From: JANJTB01 sp032027125
GTDB lineage: Bacteria > Bacteroidota > Ignavibacteria > Kapaibacteriales > UBA2268
Direction of reading: 5' to 3'
Assembly: GCA_032027125.1 (NCBI GenBank)
Contig: JAVSMQ010000001.1
Span: 1,752,556-1,816,555, forward strand
Length of the DNA stretch: 64,000 bases
Shown: positions 26,380 to 34,564 of the stretch, one piece after another
Position numbering within the stretch: position 1 is the stretch's first letter
Layout: each line of letters begins with the position of its first letter
Translations under genes and position numbers: made by a program
Notes under the pieces: generated by a model
Database searches by the model: none
What the model saw: the letters and a program-made list of their open reading frames with translations, nothing else
What the model was told of the DNA's origin: nothing

Positions 26380-27132
26380 TTATCTTACAACATTAAACTT
26401 CTTGGTTCTAAGTTTATTGCCCATTCTAATATTAAGATAATATGAACCAACCGGCAAAACGCTGACACTGACAACTTCATTAGTACTGCCTGAATTGATT
26501 TGCTGCTTAATTAAACAGTTGCCGTTAATATCATAGATATTTATGCTCGCATCGTTATCGAATCCGTTACCCAAATCCAAATAAAGTAAATCATTTGCAG
26601 GGTTTGGATAAGCTGTACTGATACTAAAATTAACTTCTTCATCAACAACGCTTGTAGGGTCGGTTACTACAAACACAACATCGTAATGCAGGTAATCATC
26701 AGGAGTGCTCCCAACAGGCATATAGGAATATCTGACAATTGAAGTTCCGGGAGCCGGATCAGAATATTCTAACGGATCTAAAGACAGTAGCTTATAGGGG
26801 TATAAATGTCCTGTAAACTTTGCAAAAACACTAAGTTCACCACCTAACAAAGTATAGGTATCAGGTGAAGTGAAAGGCATGTCTGTTGCTAAAAAACAGG
26901 TTTCCCAGCATAATGCGGCTGCATGACCGGATGTTAATTGTGGGAAACTCATGCTGATATTGAATGAAACCTCGCTACTCGTAGTGTTTTGAACTTGTGC
27001 ATAAGCAATCAGTTCATCCATTTCAATTGTACCATATACTGTATCATTTTGATTGACCAGTTTAAGTGGTCCTGATAGGGCAAAATTTGTCCCAATCAAA
27101 AATATTATGGTTGCAAGTAAATAATTTTTCAT
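26380..27132 (-). CDS. Small T9SS-secreted protein
   Basis: I place the start at 27132 (MKNYLLATIIFLIGTNFALS), which gives a clean signal peptide; the in-frame ATG at 27183 would add 17 residues before it. The mature part (about 230 residues) has a beta-sandwich of about 140 residues with a Cys pair (ALCWETCFLA), and ends with a T9SS type A sorting domain (STAYPNPANDLLYLDLGNGF ... KKFNVVR). No catalytic motif is seen. It is divergent from the thioredoxin-like gene; the 96 bases between them hold both promoters. Confidence 0.75.
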   Translation of the reverse strand: MKNYLLATIIFLIGTNFALSGPLKLVNQNDTVYGTIEMDELIAYAQVQNTTSSEVSFNISMSFPQLTSGHAAALCWETCFLATDMPFTSPDTYTLLGGELSVFAKFTGHLYPYKLLSLDPLEYSDPAPGTSIVRYSYMPVGSTPDDYLHYDVVFVVTDPTSVVDEEVNFSISTAYPNPANDLLYLDLGNGFDNDASINIYDINGNCLIKQQINSGSTNEVVSVSVLPVGSYYLNIRMGNKLRTKKFNVVR

Positions 27133-27228
27133 ATTTTTAAATTTTAAAAAGTTTAACAAAACAGAAACATTTTCGTTCTGCAATATAACACTTAAACATA
27201 TATAAAAGTTACTAAAAAAGGTTTAAAT

Positions 27229-27744
27229 ATGAAAAAATTTGCGATTTTCTTTCTCTCGGCTGCAATTTGCTTCCTGACAATAAGTTCTTTGGACTCCGCA
27301 GAACCGACAAACAAAAAAATGCCTGATGTAAAGGTCAAGAATTTGAAAGGCTCTAAAGTTTCTACTGCTGATTTTGAAAATGACGGTAAGCCTATAGTTA
27401 TAAATTTTTGGGCAACCTGGTGCAAACCATGTCTGCTTGAGCTAAACACAATTCACGAGTTATATCCTGACTGGCAAAAGGAAACCGGCGTAAAAGTAAT
27501 CGCTGTTTCAATTGATGACTCCCGTAACAGCAGCAAGGTTGCTCCTTTCATCAAAGGACGCAACTGGAAATTTGATGTTTATTTGGATGAAAACAGTGAT
27601 TTACGCAGGGCGCTGAATGTAAATAATCCTCCTCATACTTTTCTACTGAACGGTAAAGGGGAAATAGTCTGGGAACATAACGGATATGCCTCCGGTGATG
27701 AGAAGGTACTATATAATGAAATCAAGAAATTAACCGGTAAGTAA
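27229..27744 (+). CDS. TlpA/ResA-like periplasmic thioredoxin
   Basis: A 171-residue protein with a signal peptide (MKKFAIFFLSAAICFLTISS) and an AhpC/TSA-Redoxin-type thioredoxin fold. The active site is NFWATWCKPCLLE with Cys65 and Cys68, and the cis-Pro is in NPPHTFLLNG. Such proteins reduce periplasmic disulphides, for example in cytochrome c maturation. AAAAAAGG precedes the ATG. The next gene (183-residue membrane protein) starts five bases after its stop, so they are co-transcribed. Its specific partner is unknown. Confidence 0.87.
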   Translation: MKKFAIFFLSAAICFLTISSLDSAEPTNKKMPDVKVKNLKGSKVSTADFENDGKPIVINFWATWCKPCLLELNTIHELYPDWQKETGVKVIAVSIDDSRNSSKVAPFIKGRNWKFDVYLDENSDLRRALNVNNPPHTFLLNGKGEIVWEHNGYASGDEKVLYNEIKKLTGK

Positions 27745-27749
27745 TACTT

Positions 27750-28301
27750 ATGTTTTTTGATTTTAGTTTTGAATTTCTTGTTCTGTTTGGAGTATCAATA
27801 GCAGTTTCAGAATTTTCGGCTTATAACAGAAGGAAACTCCAAAAGAAAAAACAGGAAACTTTAGGCGGTAAATTCATTGATGTTAAAAGATTTGAACTCG
27901 TAAAAAACAGATATATCAATTGGCTGTTCTATGGTCTTGGAGGGTTGATTGCTGTCGGTTCTGCAATTTTAGGAATATATAAAGGGCTCGGGTTTGAGAT
28001 TATCAAGCCCGTTTCTTTTGGTTTGATGCTGATATATATTCCGGCAAGGATTCACAATTCCACGAGATTTGCTATTGGCGAGAATGGATTTGTTCATGCC
28101 GATATTGTGATTAAATGGGAAGATGTATTCAAAATTGAATGGGACTGTGATGTTTCTCAAAAATTATGGGGTGTAAAAATTTATAATATAACCAATACTT
28201 TTCCAACTAAAATTTATTTCCCCCGAAAACACAAGCCTGAAATTGAGCAGCAGCTTAATGAATATTTCAACAGTTATTTAACAAACAGAGAAATATTATA
28301 A
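27750..28301 (+). CDS. Hypothetical membrane protein
   Basis: A 183-residue protein with an N-terminal hydrophobic helix (FEFLVLFGVSIAVSEF), two adjoining helices at about 58-102 (WLFYGLGGLIAVGSAILGIY, PVSFGLMLIYIPARI) and a C-terminal soluble domain of 80 residues with a GENGFVHADIVIKWEDV turn, resembling PH-like membrane-anchored domains. The family is not recognised. It is co-transcribed with the thioredoxin-like gene. Confidence 0.65.
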   Translation: MFFDFSFEFLVLFGVSIAVSEFSAYNRRKLQKKKQETLGGKFIDVKRFELVKNRYINWLFYGLGGLIAVGSAILGIYKGLGFEIIKPVSFGLMLIYIPARIHNSTRFAIGENGFVHADIVIKWEDVFKIEWDCDVSQKLWGVKIYNITNTFPTKIYFPRKHKPEIEQQLNEYFNSYLTNREIL

Positions 28302-28337
28302 TCTGTTTACCCTTAATATCATTCATTACATTACAAA

Positions 28338-28368
28338 AAATGCCGGTAATTCTCTCTTACCGGCATTT
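28338..28368. terminator. Bidirectional terminator
   Basis: AAATGCCGGTAA, a seven-base loop, then TTACCGGCATTT, lying between the convergent membrane-protein gene (+) and the TPR gene (-). A-rich and T-rich flanks are on the expected sides. Confidence 0.85.
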
Positions 28369-28395
28369 AAATATTCATACAGAATTAAAGGAAGA

Positions 28396-29889
28396 TTATT
28401 TCATTTTCTTCTGAATTTCTTCGAGCTTTTTGTTGTCGCCCATTTCAGAATAAATTCTGACCATATTCAGATAATACTGCTCCAGCTTGTCCTGAGGAAT
28501 AGTAAACTCGATAGCTTCAAGATTTCTGACAGTTTTCTTCAGATTATCCTTTTCTTCAAGAACCTGATAAATATTAGCAAGTTCTGAAAGAATCATCATA
28601 TCATTTTCAAATGTTTTTGATTGAAGAGCAATTGCAAAATATTTTGCTGACTGTCTCAAATCAGGCAGATAGGTTTCCATATCAATTTTGTAAGCTTTAT
28701 TCTTATCCTGTTTGTCCTGTTCGGCTTTTTGCTTTTCAACAGCACGATTTTTGTAAGCAGAAGCAAGATTTCTGTTAGCTCTGTCAAATTTCGGATTAAT
28801 TTCCAAAGCCTGCTGATAAGTTTTTATAGATTCATCATATTTCATCAGATTATGATATAAATCAGCCAGTTGAGTAACATAAAGCTCATTTTTCGGTTCT
28901 GCCTTTATTAGATCCTGAATGGTTTTGACGGCTTCGTCAGTTTTTCCCAACTCCTGATAAAGACCAACCATCGAAGAATACGCGTTACTATTGTCAGGCT
29001 CAAGATCAATAATCATTTTGATATATTTAAGAGATTTCTCCAAATCCTTTTCGGTATAATAATGCTGTGCTAAAATCCCTAAAGGAGCAGTATTAATATC
29101 CATTCTAAGTTTTCTTTCCGAGGGAAGCCATTGTGATGGCGGATTGTAATTCCAGCCTGTCACGAGCATCTTTCCGTCTGTTCTCTCAGAGAAAATATAG
29201 AGTTCTTTGCCGTCCGGCTCAAAATAATCAGTAATTACCGAATCGCCTTTTGAATTTAAATCAGGCATTACTAATTTGGGATTTCCAAGTTTAGAAATCA
29301 TTTTTTCTCTCGGCATATTGTTGTATAAGCCATTCTTCAAACCATACTGGTAATTCTTGTCAAATCCCTTTACAAATTCAAGATAGCTGTTTATGGCAGA
29401 TTTATTGTCATTTTTTGCTTCATAAACGATACCTGTCATATTATAGAATTCCAAAAACTCAGGAATCAATTCAGAACCGATTTTGAAATTATCAAGTGCA
29501 GAATCCAGCAAAGCCTCATTTTTGTTTGCCAGATATGAACTGTAAAATTGAGAACCTGTATTATAGGATTCAACCCAAAGAGTATTGATAAGTTTTCTCT
29601 CAGTTGAAATAATTTCAGGATTTTTAGATACTTCGATTGCTTTAAGTGCATACTTAGCTGCCTGTCTTTTGTCATGCTTTTGATAATAAACATCTGCAAG
29701 CAGGGATAGAGCTTCATCACTGTTCGGATTTAATGCAAGCTCTTTATTCAGGGATTCAATAGCTTCATCAAACTGCTGGTTCTTGATTTTTACCTTGGCA
29801 GTCGTTATGTTTCGTGATGAGCACTGAAAACTTTGGAACAATACCGCACCAAGCAGAAACACAGCGATTAAAATTACTGTTCTTTTCAC
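28396..29889 (-). CDS. TPR-repeat protein, probable lipoprotein
   Basis: A 497-residue protein. The N-terminus (ILIAVFLLGAVLFQSFQCSS) is a signal sequence with a possible, non-ideal lipobox at Cys23. TPR repeats cover residues 35-100 (AIESLNKELALNPNSDEALS) and about 280-400 (NAYSSMVGLYQELGKTDEAV, DESIKTYQQALEINPKFDRA). Between them is a non-TPR segment of about 60 residues (200-260) containing a G-N-P-K and W-L-P-S-E-R pattern. TPR proteins are scaffolds; the partner is unknown. The 236-base region upstream is AT-rich and includes an undetermined base at 29991. Confidence 0.8.
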   Translation of the reverse strand: MKRTVILIAVFLLGAVLFQSFQCSSRNITTAKVKIKNQQFDEAIESLNKELALNPNSDEALSLLADVYYQKHDKRQAAKYALKAIEVSKNPEIISTERKLINTLWVESYNTGSQFYSSYLANKNEALLDSALDNFKIGSELIPEFLEFYNMTGIVYEAKNDNKSAINSYLEFVKGFDKNYQYGLKNGLYNNMPREKMISKLGNPKLVMPDLNSKGDSVITDYFEPDGKELYIFSERTDGKMLVTGWNYNPPSQWLPSERKLRMDINTAPLGILAQHYYTEKDLEKSLKYIKMIIDLEPDNSNAYSSMVGLYQELGKTDEAVKTIQDLIKAEPKNELYVTQLADLYHNLMKYDESIKTYQQALEINPKFDRANRNLASAYKNRAVEKQKAEQDKQDKNKAYKIDMETYLPDLRQSAKYFAIALQSKTFENDMMILSELANIYQVLEEKDNLKKTVRNLEAIEFTIPQDKLEQYYLNMVRIYSEMGDNKKLEEIQKKMK

Positions 29890-30125
29890 AATTATTCTCC
29901 AATATTGTTATTCATGATTTTTCAAAATATAATAAATTAAAAAATTAAATATAATTAAGTAACAAAAATAAAGAATTATTCCTTAATATTNCTTAAATAT
30001 ATGAAATATAACGAAAAATGTCAACTGCAACAGTCTTTTCAATAAGTCGTTTAAGCAGAATATAAATTCAGTTAAGGAAATCTAAAATCATAAATATTCC
30101 TAACAAAATTATTTAACATTAAAGT

Positions 30126-30776
30126 TTACAAAGTATCCAATACTTTTTGTACTCTTTGAAAAACATCGTGAACGCCTCCGACACCATCAATATTATTTGC
30201 AAGACCTTGCATTTCGTAATAATCAACGAGTTTGGTAATCTTAGTTTCATAAATCTTTAGCCGGTTGATTATTGCTTCTCTATTATCATCGGGTCTTTGG
30301 AACAAAATGCCTCCGCAGGGTTCATCACATTTGTCCGCAACAATAGGAGGATGAAATATCAGATGATATGTCCTGCCGCACAATGGACAGGAAATTCTTG
30401 CAGACAGCCGGCTTACCAATTCTCTTTTCGGAACATTCAAAATCAGAACAGCACTAATATCTAAACCGTCTTCATCAAGTATCAGATCCAGTTCTTCAGC
30501 CTGCTCAAAATTTCTCGGGAAACCGTCCAGCATAAAACCTTTTGAATATTTATCTTTGACAATTTCCTTATTCAGCATATCTAATATCAGGTCATCGGGT
30601 ACAAGTTCTCCTGCATCCATATATTTTGCTGCAAGTTTACCTAATTTTGTATGTCTGATAATATGCTCTCTCAATATATCACCGGTCGAAATCTGATGCA
30701 CGTGATACTTTTTCTGTATAAATGCACCCTGAGTTCCCTTTCCTGCACCCGGCGGAGCCAATAATATCAACCGCAT
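30126..30776 (-). CDS. adk: Adenylate kinase
   Basis: A 216-residue adenylate kinase of the long, zinc-binding type. P-loop LLAPPGAGKGTQG, AMP-binding STGDILREH, and FMLDGFPRNFEQAEEL are canonical. The LID domain carries Cys130, Cys133 (SCPLCGRTYH), Cys150 and Cys154 (KCDEPCGG). The second pair is spaced by three rather than the usual two residues, which is slightly unusual. The enzyme equilibrates ATP, ADP and AMP. It is monocistronic here, not in the secY-adk ribosomal cluster where many bacteria keep it. Start MRLILLAPPG fits the family exactly. Confidence 0.95.
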   Translation of the reverse strand: MRLILLAPPGAGKGTQGAFIQKKYHVHQISTGDILREHIIRHTKLGKLAAKYMDAGELVPDDLILDMLNKEIVKDKYSKGFMLDGFPRNFEQAEELDLILDEDGLDISAVLILNVPKRELVSRLSARISCPLCGRTYHLIFHPPIVADKCDEPCGGILFQRPDDNREAIINRLKIYETKITKLVDYYEMQGLANNIDGVGGVHDVFQRVQKVLDTL

Positions 30777-31150
30777 AAGATATAATCCTTTATAATTTCC
30801 GTATCAATAAGATATCTAAGTATTTTAAACTTTTTCACGATACAAAATTAATCAATTTTAATAACATAATATTTATTTAAAACAGATTATTTTTCATCTT
30901 TTTATATTTCATATAGTCTACAAATGTGAAGAATAAAAAGTTACCTTGCATATTTGATTTTGAGAACTTGAAATAAATAAATATATTACATAAAATTAAT
31001 TTACATAATTTGAAATAGTTTTTTGAAAATTAAACTTGATGTAAGCATGATTTGATAAAATGTGTTTTTTTCGGTTTTATTTGTCTAAATTTTATTAAAT
31101 TGTATTTTAATTTTTATTGATTTTAAAAAAATTGTATCAGGAATTATATA
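30777..31150. other. AT-rich divergent intergenic region
   Basis: 374 bases without a coding frame, between the divergent adk and acyl-CoA synthetase genes. It presumably holds both promoters. TAATTTTG, a -7-like box reading toward adk, occurs near 30845, without a clear -33 box. Confidence 0.5.
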
Positions 31151-33208
31151 ATGATTGTAAATGAACTTCTAAATCCGAAAAGTATAGTAATTATTGGCGG
31201 CTCAAACGATGTTGAAAAGCCCGGCGGAAAAATTCTTAAAAATATCATTGAAGGCGGTTATCGCGGCAGATTATCAGTAGTTAATCCTAAAGAAGTAAGT
31301 GTGCAAGGAACTAAATGCTATCAATCCGTTTCGGATATCGAACCGACCGAACTCGCAATACTCGCAATTCCTGCAAAGGCAGCCCTTCATACTGTCGAAA
31401 TTCTTGCAAAAGAGAAAGGTACAAAGGCTTTTATTATCCTTTCTGCAGGATTCAGTGAATTTGGCGAAAAAGGAAAAGTACTCGAAAATAAAATTGCCGA
31501 AGTAGTCGAAAGTGTGGGCGGGTCGCTTATCGGACCTAACTGTATAGGGGTTCTGACTCAAAGTTATAAAGGAGTATTTGCCGGACTGATACCACAGCTA
31601 AGCAGTAAAGGCTGCGACCTTGTATCAGGTTCTGGGGCTACTATTTGTTTTATACTCGAAATGGCAGTACCGCGTGGATTGATGTTCAACAGCATTTTCT
31701 CTGTTGGTAACAGCGCCCAGATTGGAGTAGAAGAAGTTCTTGAATTTTGGGATGAAACTTTTGACCCGAACACTTCATCAAAGGTAAAATTATTTTATAT
31801 CGAACAAATACATAACCCGGCTAAACTACTGAAGCACAGCCGCTCACTAATAAAAAAAGGCTGCCGTATAGCAGCAATCAAAGCAGGTACAACAGAAGCC
31901 GGTTCACGGGCTGTTTCATCACATACGGGTGCATTGGCAGGTTCGGACACAGCCGTTGAAGCTCTGTTCCGCAAAGCAGGCATTGTTCGATGCTATTCAC
32001 GTCAGGAGTTGGTATATGTCGGCGGTGTTCTTCTGCATAAGCCGATTACAGGCAAAAATATTGCAGTTATTACTCACGCCGGAGGTTCGGGTGTGATGCT
32101 CACAGATACACTTGCAAAAGGCGGTTTTAATGTTCCTAAAATTGAGGGACCGGCTGCAGATGAATTGCTTTCACTTCTGCATCACGGCTCATCGGTATCA
32201 AATCCGATAGATTTCCTTGCTACCGGAAATGCCGACCAGCTTGGCACAATTCTGGAATATGTTGACAGAGAGTTTGACAATATAGATGCCTCCGCTGTTA
32301 TTTTCGGTACGACAGGAATGTTTGATGTAACTGGAGTATATGATGTACTGCACGAGAAGATGAAATGGTGCAAAAAACCAATATATCCCTGTCTGCCGTC
32401 TGTCGTACAGGCAGAAAAAGCAGTCAAACATTTCTTATCACTCGGCAGAATTGATTTTACTGATGAAGTTGCTCTCGGTTCTGCATTGTCAAAAGTTTAC
32501 AATACAGCACCGCCGGCTGATGAATTTATTCTTCCTGAAATTGACAGAAAAACCATAAGGGATGTAATTGACAACTCCGAGGACGGTTATCTTCATCCGG
32601 ATAAAATCCAGATTCTTCTTGATGCAGCCGGAATTCCCAGAGTTCAGGAGAAAACCGCTGTCACAAAAAAAGAAGCTCTGAAATATGCTGAAGAATTAGG
32701 ATTCCCGCTCGTAATGAAAGTTGTTGGACCAATTCACAAAACAGATGTCGGCGGAGTCGTTCTAAATATTCGTCATCCGGATATTATTGCCGAAGAATAT
32801 GACAGGATGATGAAAATTCCTGATGCTACCGGTGTTATGCTTCAGCAAATGCTTAACGGTACTGAACTGTTTGTCGGTGCAAAATATGAAGAAGATTTTG
32901 GTCATATTGTGCTTCTCGGTCTTGGCGGAATATTTATTGAAGTGCTTAAAGATGTAACGTCTGACCTTGCTCCTGTCAGCAAAAAAGAAGCTCTGAAAAT
33001 GATGTCCGAGCTAAAATCTTATAAACTTTTGGAAGGTGTCCGCAAACGTGAAGGTGTTAATCAGGAAATGTTTGCAGATATAGTTGTTAAATTATCCGCC
33101 CTTCTTGATGCTGCGCCGGAAATTATGGAACTCGACCTAAATCCTCTTTTAGGAAAATCTGACTCCGTGATTGCAGTTGACGGCAGGATTTTGATTAAGA
33201 AATTATAA
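31151..33208 (+). CDS. NDP-forming acyl-CoA synthetase (acetate-CoA ligase, ADP-forming), alpha-beta fusion
   Basis: A 685-residue protein. Residues 5-130 form a CoA-binding Rossmann domain (NPKSIVIIGGSNDVEKPGGK). Residues 150-440 hold two succinyl-CoA-ligase-like domains with the phospho-histidine His258 (AVSSHTGALAGSDTAVEALF). The C-terminal 230 residues are an ATP-grasp domain (YAEELGFPLVMKVVGPIHKT, MELDLNPLL). The enzyme interconverts acyl-CoA plus ADP and phosphate with acid plus ATP, giving substrate-level ATP from acetyl-CoA or other acyl-CoAs. The fused order matches single-chain bacterial and archaeal members. The acyl substrate is not predictable. Ten bases separate it from the small gene at 33219. 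Confidence 0.88.
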   Translation: MIVNELLNPKSIVIIGGSNDVEKPGGKILKNIIEGGYRGRLSVVNPKEVSVQGTKCYQSVSDIEPTELAILAIPAKAALHTVEILAKEKGTKAFIILSAGFSEFGEKGKVLENKIAEVVESVGGSLIGPNCIGVLTQSYKGVFAGLIPQLSSKGCDLVSGSGATICFILEMAVPRGLMFNSIFSVGNSAQIGVEEVLEFWDETFDPNTSSKVKLFYIEQIHNPAKLLKHSRSLIKKGCRIAAIKAGTTEAGSRAVSSHTGALAGSDTAVEALFRKAGIVRCYSRQELVYVGGVLLHKPITGKNIAVITHAGGSGVMLTDTLAKGGFNVPKIEGPAADELLSLLHHGSSVSNPIDFLATGNADQLGTILEYVDREFDNIDASAVIFGTTGMFDVTGVYDVLHEKMKWCKKPIYPCLPSVVQAEKAVKHFLSLGRIDFTDEVALGSALSKVYNTAPPADEFILPEIDRKTIRDVIDNSEDGYLHPDKIQILLDAAGIPRVQEKTAVTKKEALKYAEELGFPLVMKVVGPIHKTDVGGVVLNIRHPDIIAEEYDRMMKIPDATGVMLQQMLNGTELFVGAKYEEDFGHIVLLGLGGIFIEVLKDVTSDLAPVSKKEALKMMSELKSYKLLEGVRKREGVNQEMFADIVVKLSALLDAAPEIMELDLNPLLGKSDSVIAVDGRILIKKL

Positions 33209-33218
33209 AAGGAGAATT

Positions 33219-33428
33219 ATGAATTTAAAGAGCAAATGGCTGCAATACGTTATATATTTCATTGTGTTCACCATTGTAGTCACAATAGTTAAGGTGTTCA
33301 TTTTCGGTGATGAATTCAAAGAGATTGGTTATGATGTACTGATGGGTGGTATTATTTCAACAGTAGTATTCTTTTTAATTATTTCATATAATAATAAAAG
33401 GTTGTTAAAAAATAAACGACAAAAATAA
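33219..33428 (+). CDS. Small two-helix membrane protein
   Basis: A 69-residue protein with a strong RBS (AAAGGAGAA) and two hydrophobic helices (VIYFIVFTIVVTIVKVFIFG and LMGGIISTVVFFLIISY) followed by a lysine-rich tail (NKRLLKNKRQK), so both ends probably lie in the cytoplasm. It is transcribed with the acyl-CoA synthetase gene. The family is not recognised. Confidence 0.7.
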   Translation: MNLKSKWLQYVIYFIVFTIVVTIVKVFIFGDEFKEIGYDVLMGGIISTVVFFLIISYNNKRLLKNKRQK

Positions 33429-33599
33429 GTCAGGCAATTTGAAAATATTAGTTTTTAGATTTTAATTGTAGTTGAAAACCTATTGTTCTGAAATAGTTAA
33501 TTACTACGAACGTCAATAATTTATGTTATTTATCCAATTTTGATATTTGGGTTTTTAATTTTTATTATAATTATAATAAATTGAGATAGCCTAATTTAA

Positions 33600-33631
33600 T
33601 TTGGATAAACAAACTATTATAGTTAATTTTG
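33600..33631 (+). promoter_or_regulatory. Bacteroidota-type promoter for infC
   Basis: TTTG at 33600-33603, 20 bases, then TAATTTTG at 33624-33631, an exact fit to the -33 TTTG / -7 TAnnTTTG consensus. It lies 58 bases before the TTG start codon of infC. Confidence 0.65.
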
Positions 33632-33689
33632 TATTTTGCTAATGAAAGCATATTCAAACTAAATTATTTAATTACTTTTTGAGGAATAT

Positions 33690-34265
33690 TTGAAGTCTAT
33701 TTATTTTGCACCATCTGTAACCATTAAAGGCAGCAGAGAACCACAGCGGACTCACAGAATCAACCATGAAATCAGGGTGCCTGAAATTAGGGTGGTTGAC
33801 CCCGAAGGCAATATGCTCGGAATTATGCAAACACGCGAAGCACTGAGAATTGCAGAAGAAAAAGAATTAGATTTAGTCGAAATTGCACCTCAAGCAAAAC
33901 CACCTGTTTGTAAGATTATTGATTTTGGAAAATTTTCTTATGAAATTCAGAAAAAGGAAAAGTTAGCCAAAAAGAATCAGCAGCAGCAGTTGATGAAAGA
34001 GATTAGATTTAAATGGAGAACCGACGTTCACGACTTCAACTTTAAAGCGCGTCATGCGAAAGATTTCCTCGAAGAAGGCAATAAAGTAAAGGCTTCAGTT
34101 ATGTTTCGCGGAAGAGAAATTACTCATCAGGAAATAGGTAAAGAACTCCTTGAGCGTTTTGTTCTGGAAATGCTGGATGTTGCCAAAGTAGATTCACCTA
34201 TCAAAATGGAAGGAAGAAACTTATCAGTTATTTTCAGTCCGATTAAGACAAAAAAGAAAGCATAA
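33690..34265 (+). CDS. infC: Translation initiation factor IF-3
   Basis: A 191-residue IF-3 with both domains: N-terminal RINHEIRVPEIRVVDPEGNM with ELDLVEIAPQAKPPVCKIID, then a lysine-rich linker and the C-terminal domain MKEIRFKWRTDVHDFNFKAR. IF-3 binds the 30S subunit and checks the start codon and initiator tRNA. The only in-frame start with a ribosome site (GAGGA, five bases upstream) is a TTG. Poor start codons on infC are the basis of IF-3 autoregulation in E. coli (AUU), so the same logic may apply. The gene has its own promoter and terminator, and is not followed by rpmI and rplT as in most bacteria. Confidence 0.93.
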   Translation: MKSIYFAPSVTIKGSREPQRTHRINHEIRVPEIRVVDPEGNMLGIMQTREALRIAEEKELDLVEIAPQAKPPVCKIIDFGKFSYEIQKKEKLAKKNQQQQLMKEIRFKWRTDVHDFNFKARHAKDFLEEGNKVKASVMFRGREITHQEIGKELLERFVLEMLDVAKVDSPIKMEGRNLSVIFSPIKTKKKA

Positions 34266-34288
34266 CAATTAATTGAACTTAAGATTCT

Positions 34289-34326
34289 AAAAGGACTTGC
34301 AGATAATATTCCGCAAGTCCTTTTTT
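34289..34326 (+). terminator. Rho-independent terminator after infC
   Basis: AAAAGGACTTGC, a 12-base loop, then GCAAGTCCTTTTTT, 23 bases after the infC stop codon. Confidence 0.92.
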
Positions 34327-34360
34327 CAATTAACACAATTGATTTTTCTTTAATCATTGA

Positions 34361-34450
34361 CCGGCATCCGACAGCAGAATTGAACCTGCGATACAGACAG
34401 CTAAAGCAGCCTGTTGCAACATCGGGCTTCAACCCTATGCAGCCATCCAT
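34361..34450 (-). other. GC-richer tRNA-like structured element, function unknown
   Basis: In an otherwise AT-rich gap, three hairpins follow one another: GCAG...CTGC (34374-34389), ACAG...CTGT (34393-34414) and CATxGGG...CCCxATG (34420-34439). On the minus strand the first contains GGTTCAATTC, a T-loop-like sequence, and the second sits where an anticodon arm would be. No acceptor stem pairs the ends, and the T-stem spacing is irregular, so it is not a standard tRNA. It may be a tRNA remnant or a small structured RNA. Confidence 0.35.
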
Positions 34451-34564
34451 TCATCATTATAATTAATTTTACAAAGATTTTAATTGCAACAAATATATTT
34501 TTTATGTTATAATAAAATATTATTTTTGTATTGTATTTAATCATATTTAGACATCTAAAATTTC

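Noticed and set aside
27192..27449. Minus-strand frame opposite the thioredoxin-like gene
   Set aside because: Shadow of the WCKPC thioredoxin gene, which has a signal peptide, active site and ribosome site.
34127..34450. Minus-strand 107-codon frame covering the tRNA-like element
   Set aside because: It overlaps the end of infC and its terminator and consists of translated hairpin DNA; it is not a protein gene.
34361..34450. Functional tRNA downstream of infC
   Set aside because: The ends do not form an acceptor stem and the T-stem/loop spacing is wrong, so it is listed only as a tRNA-like element.
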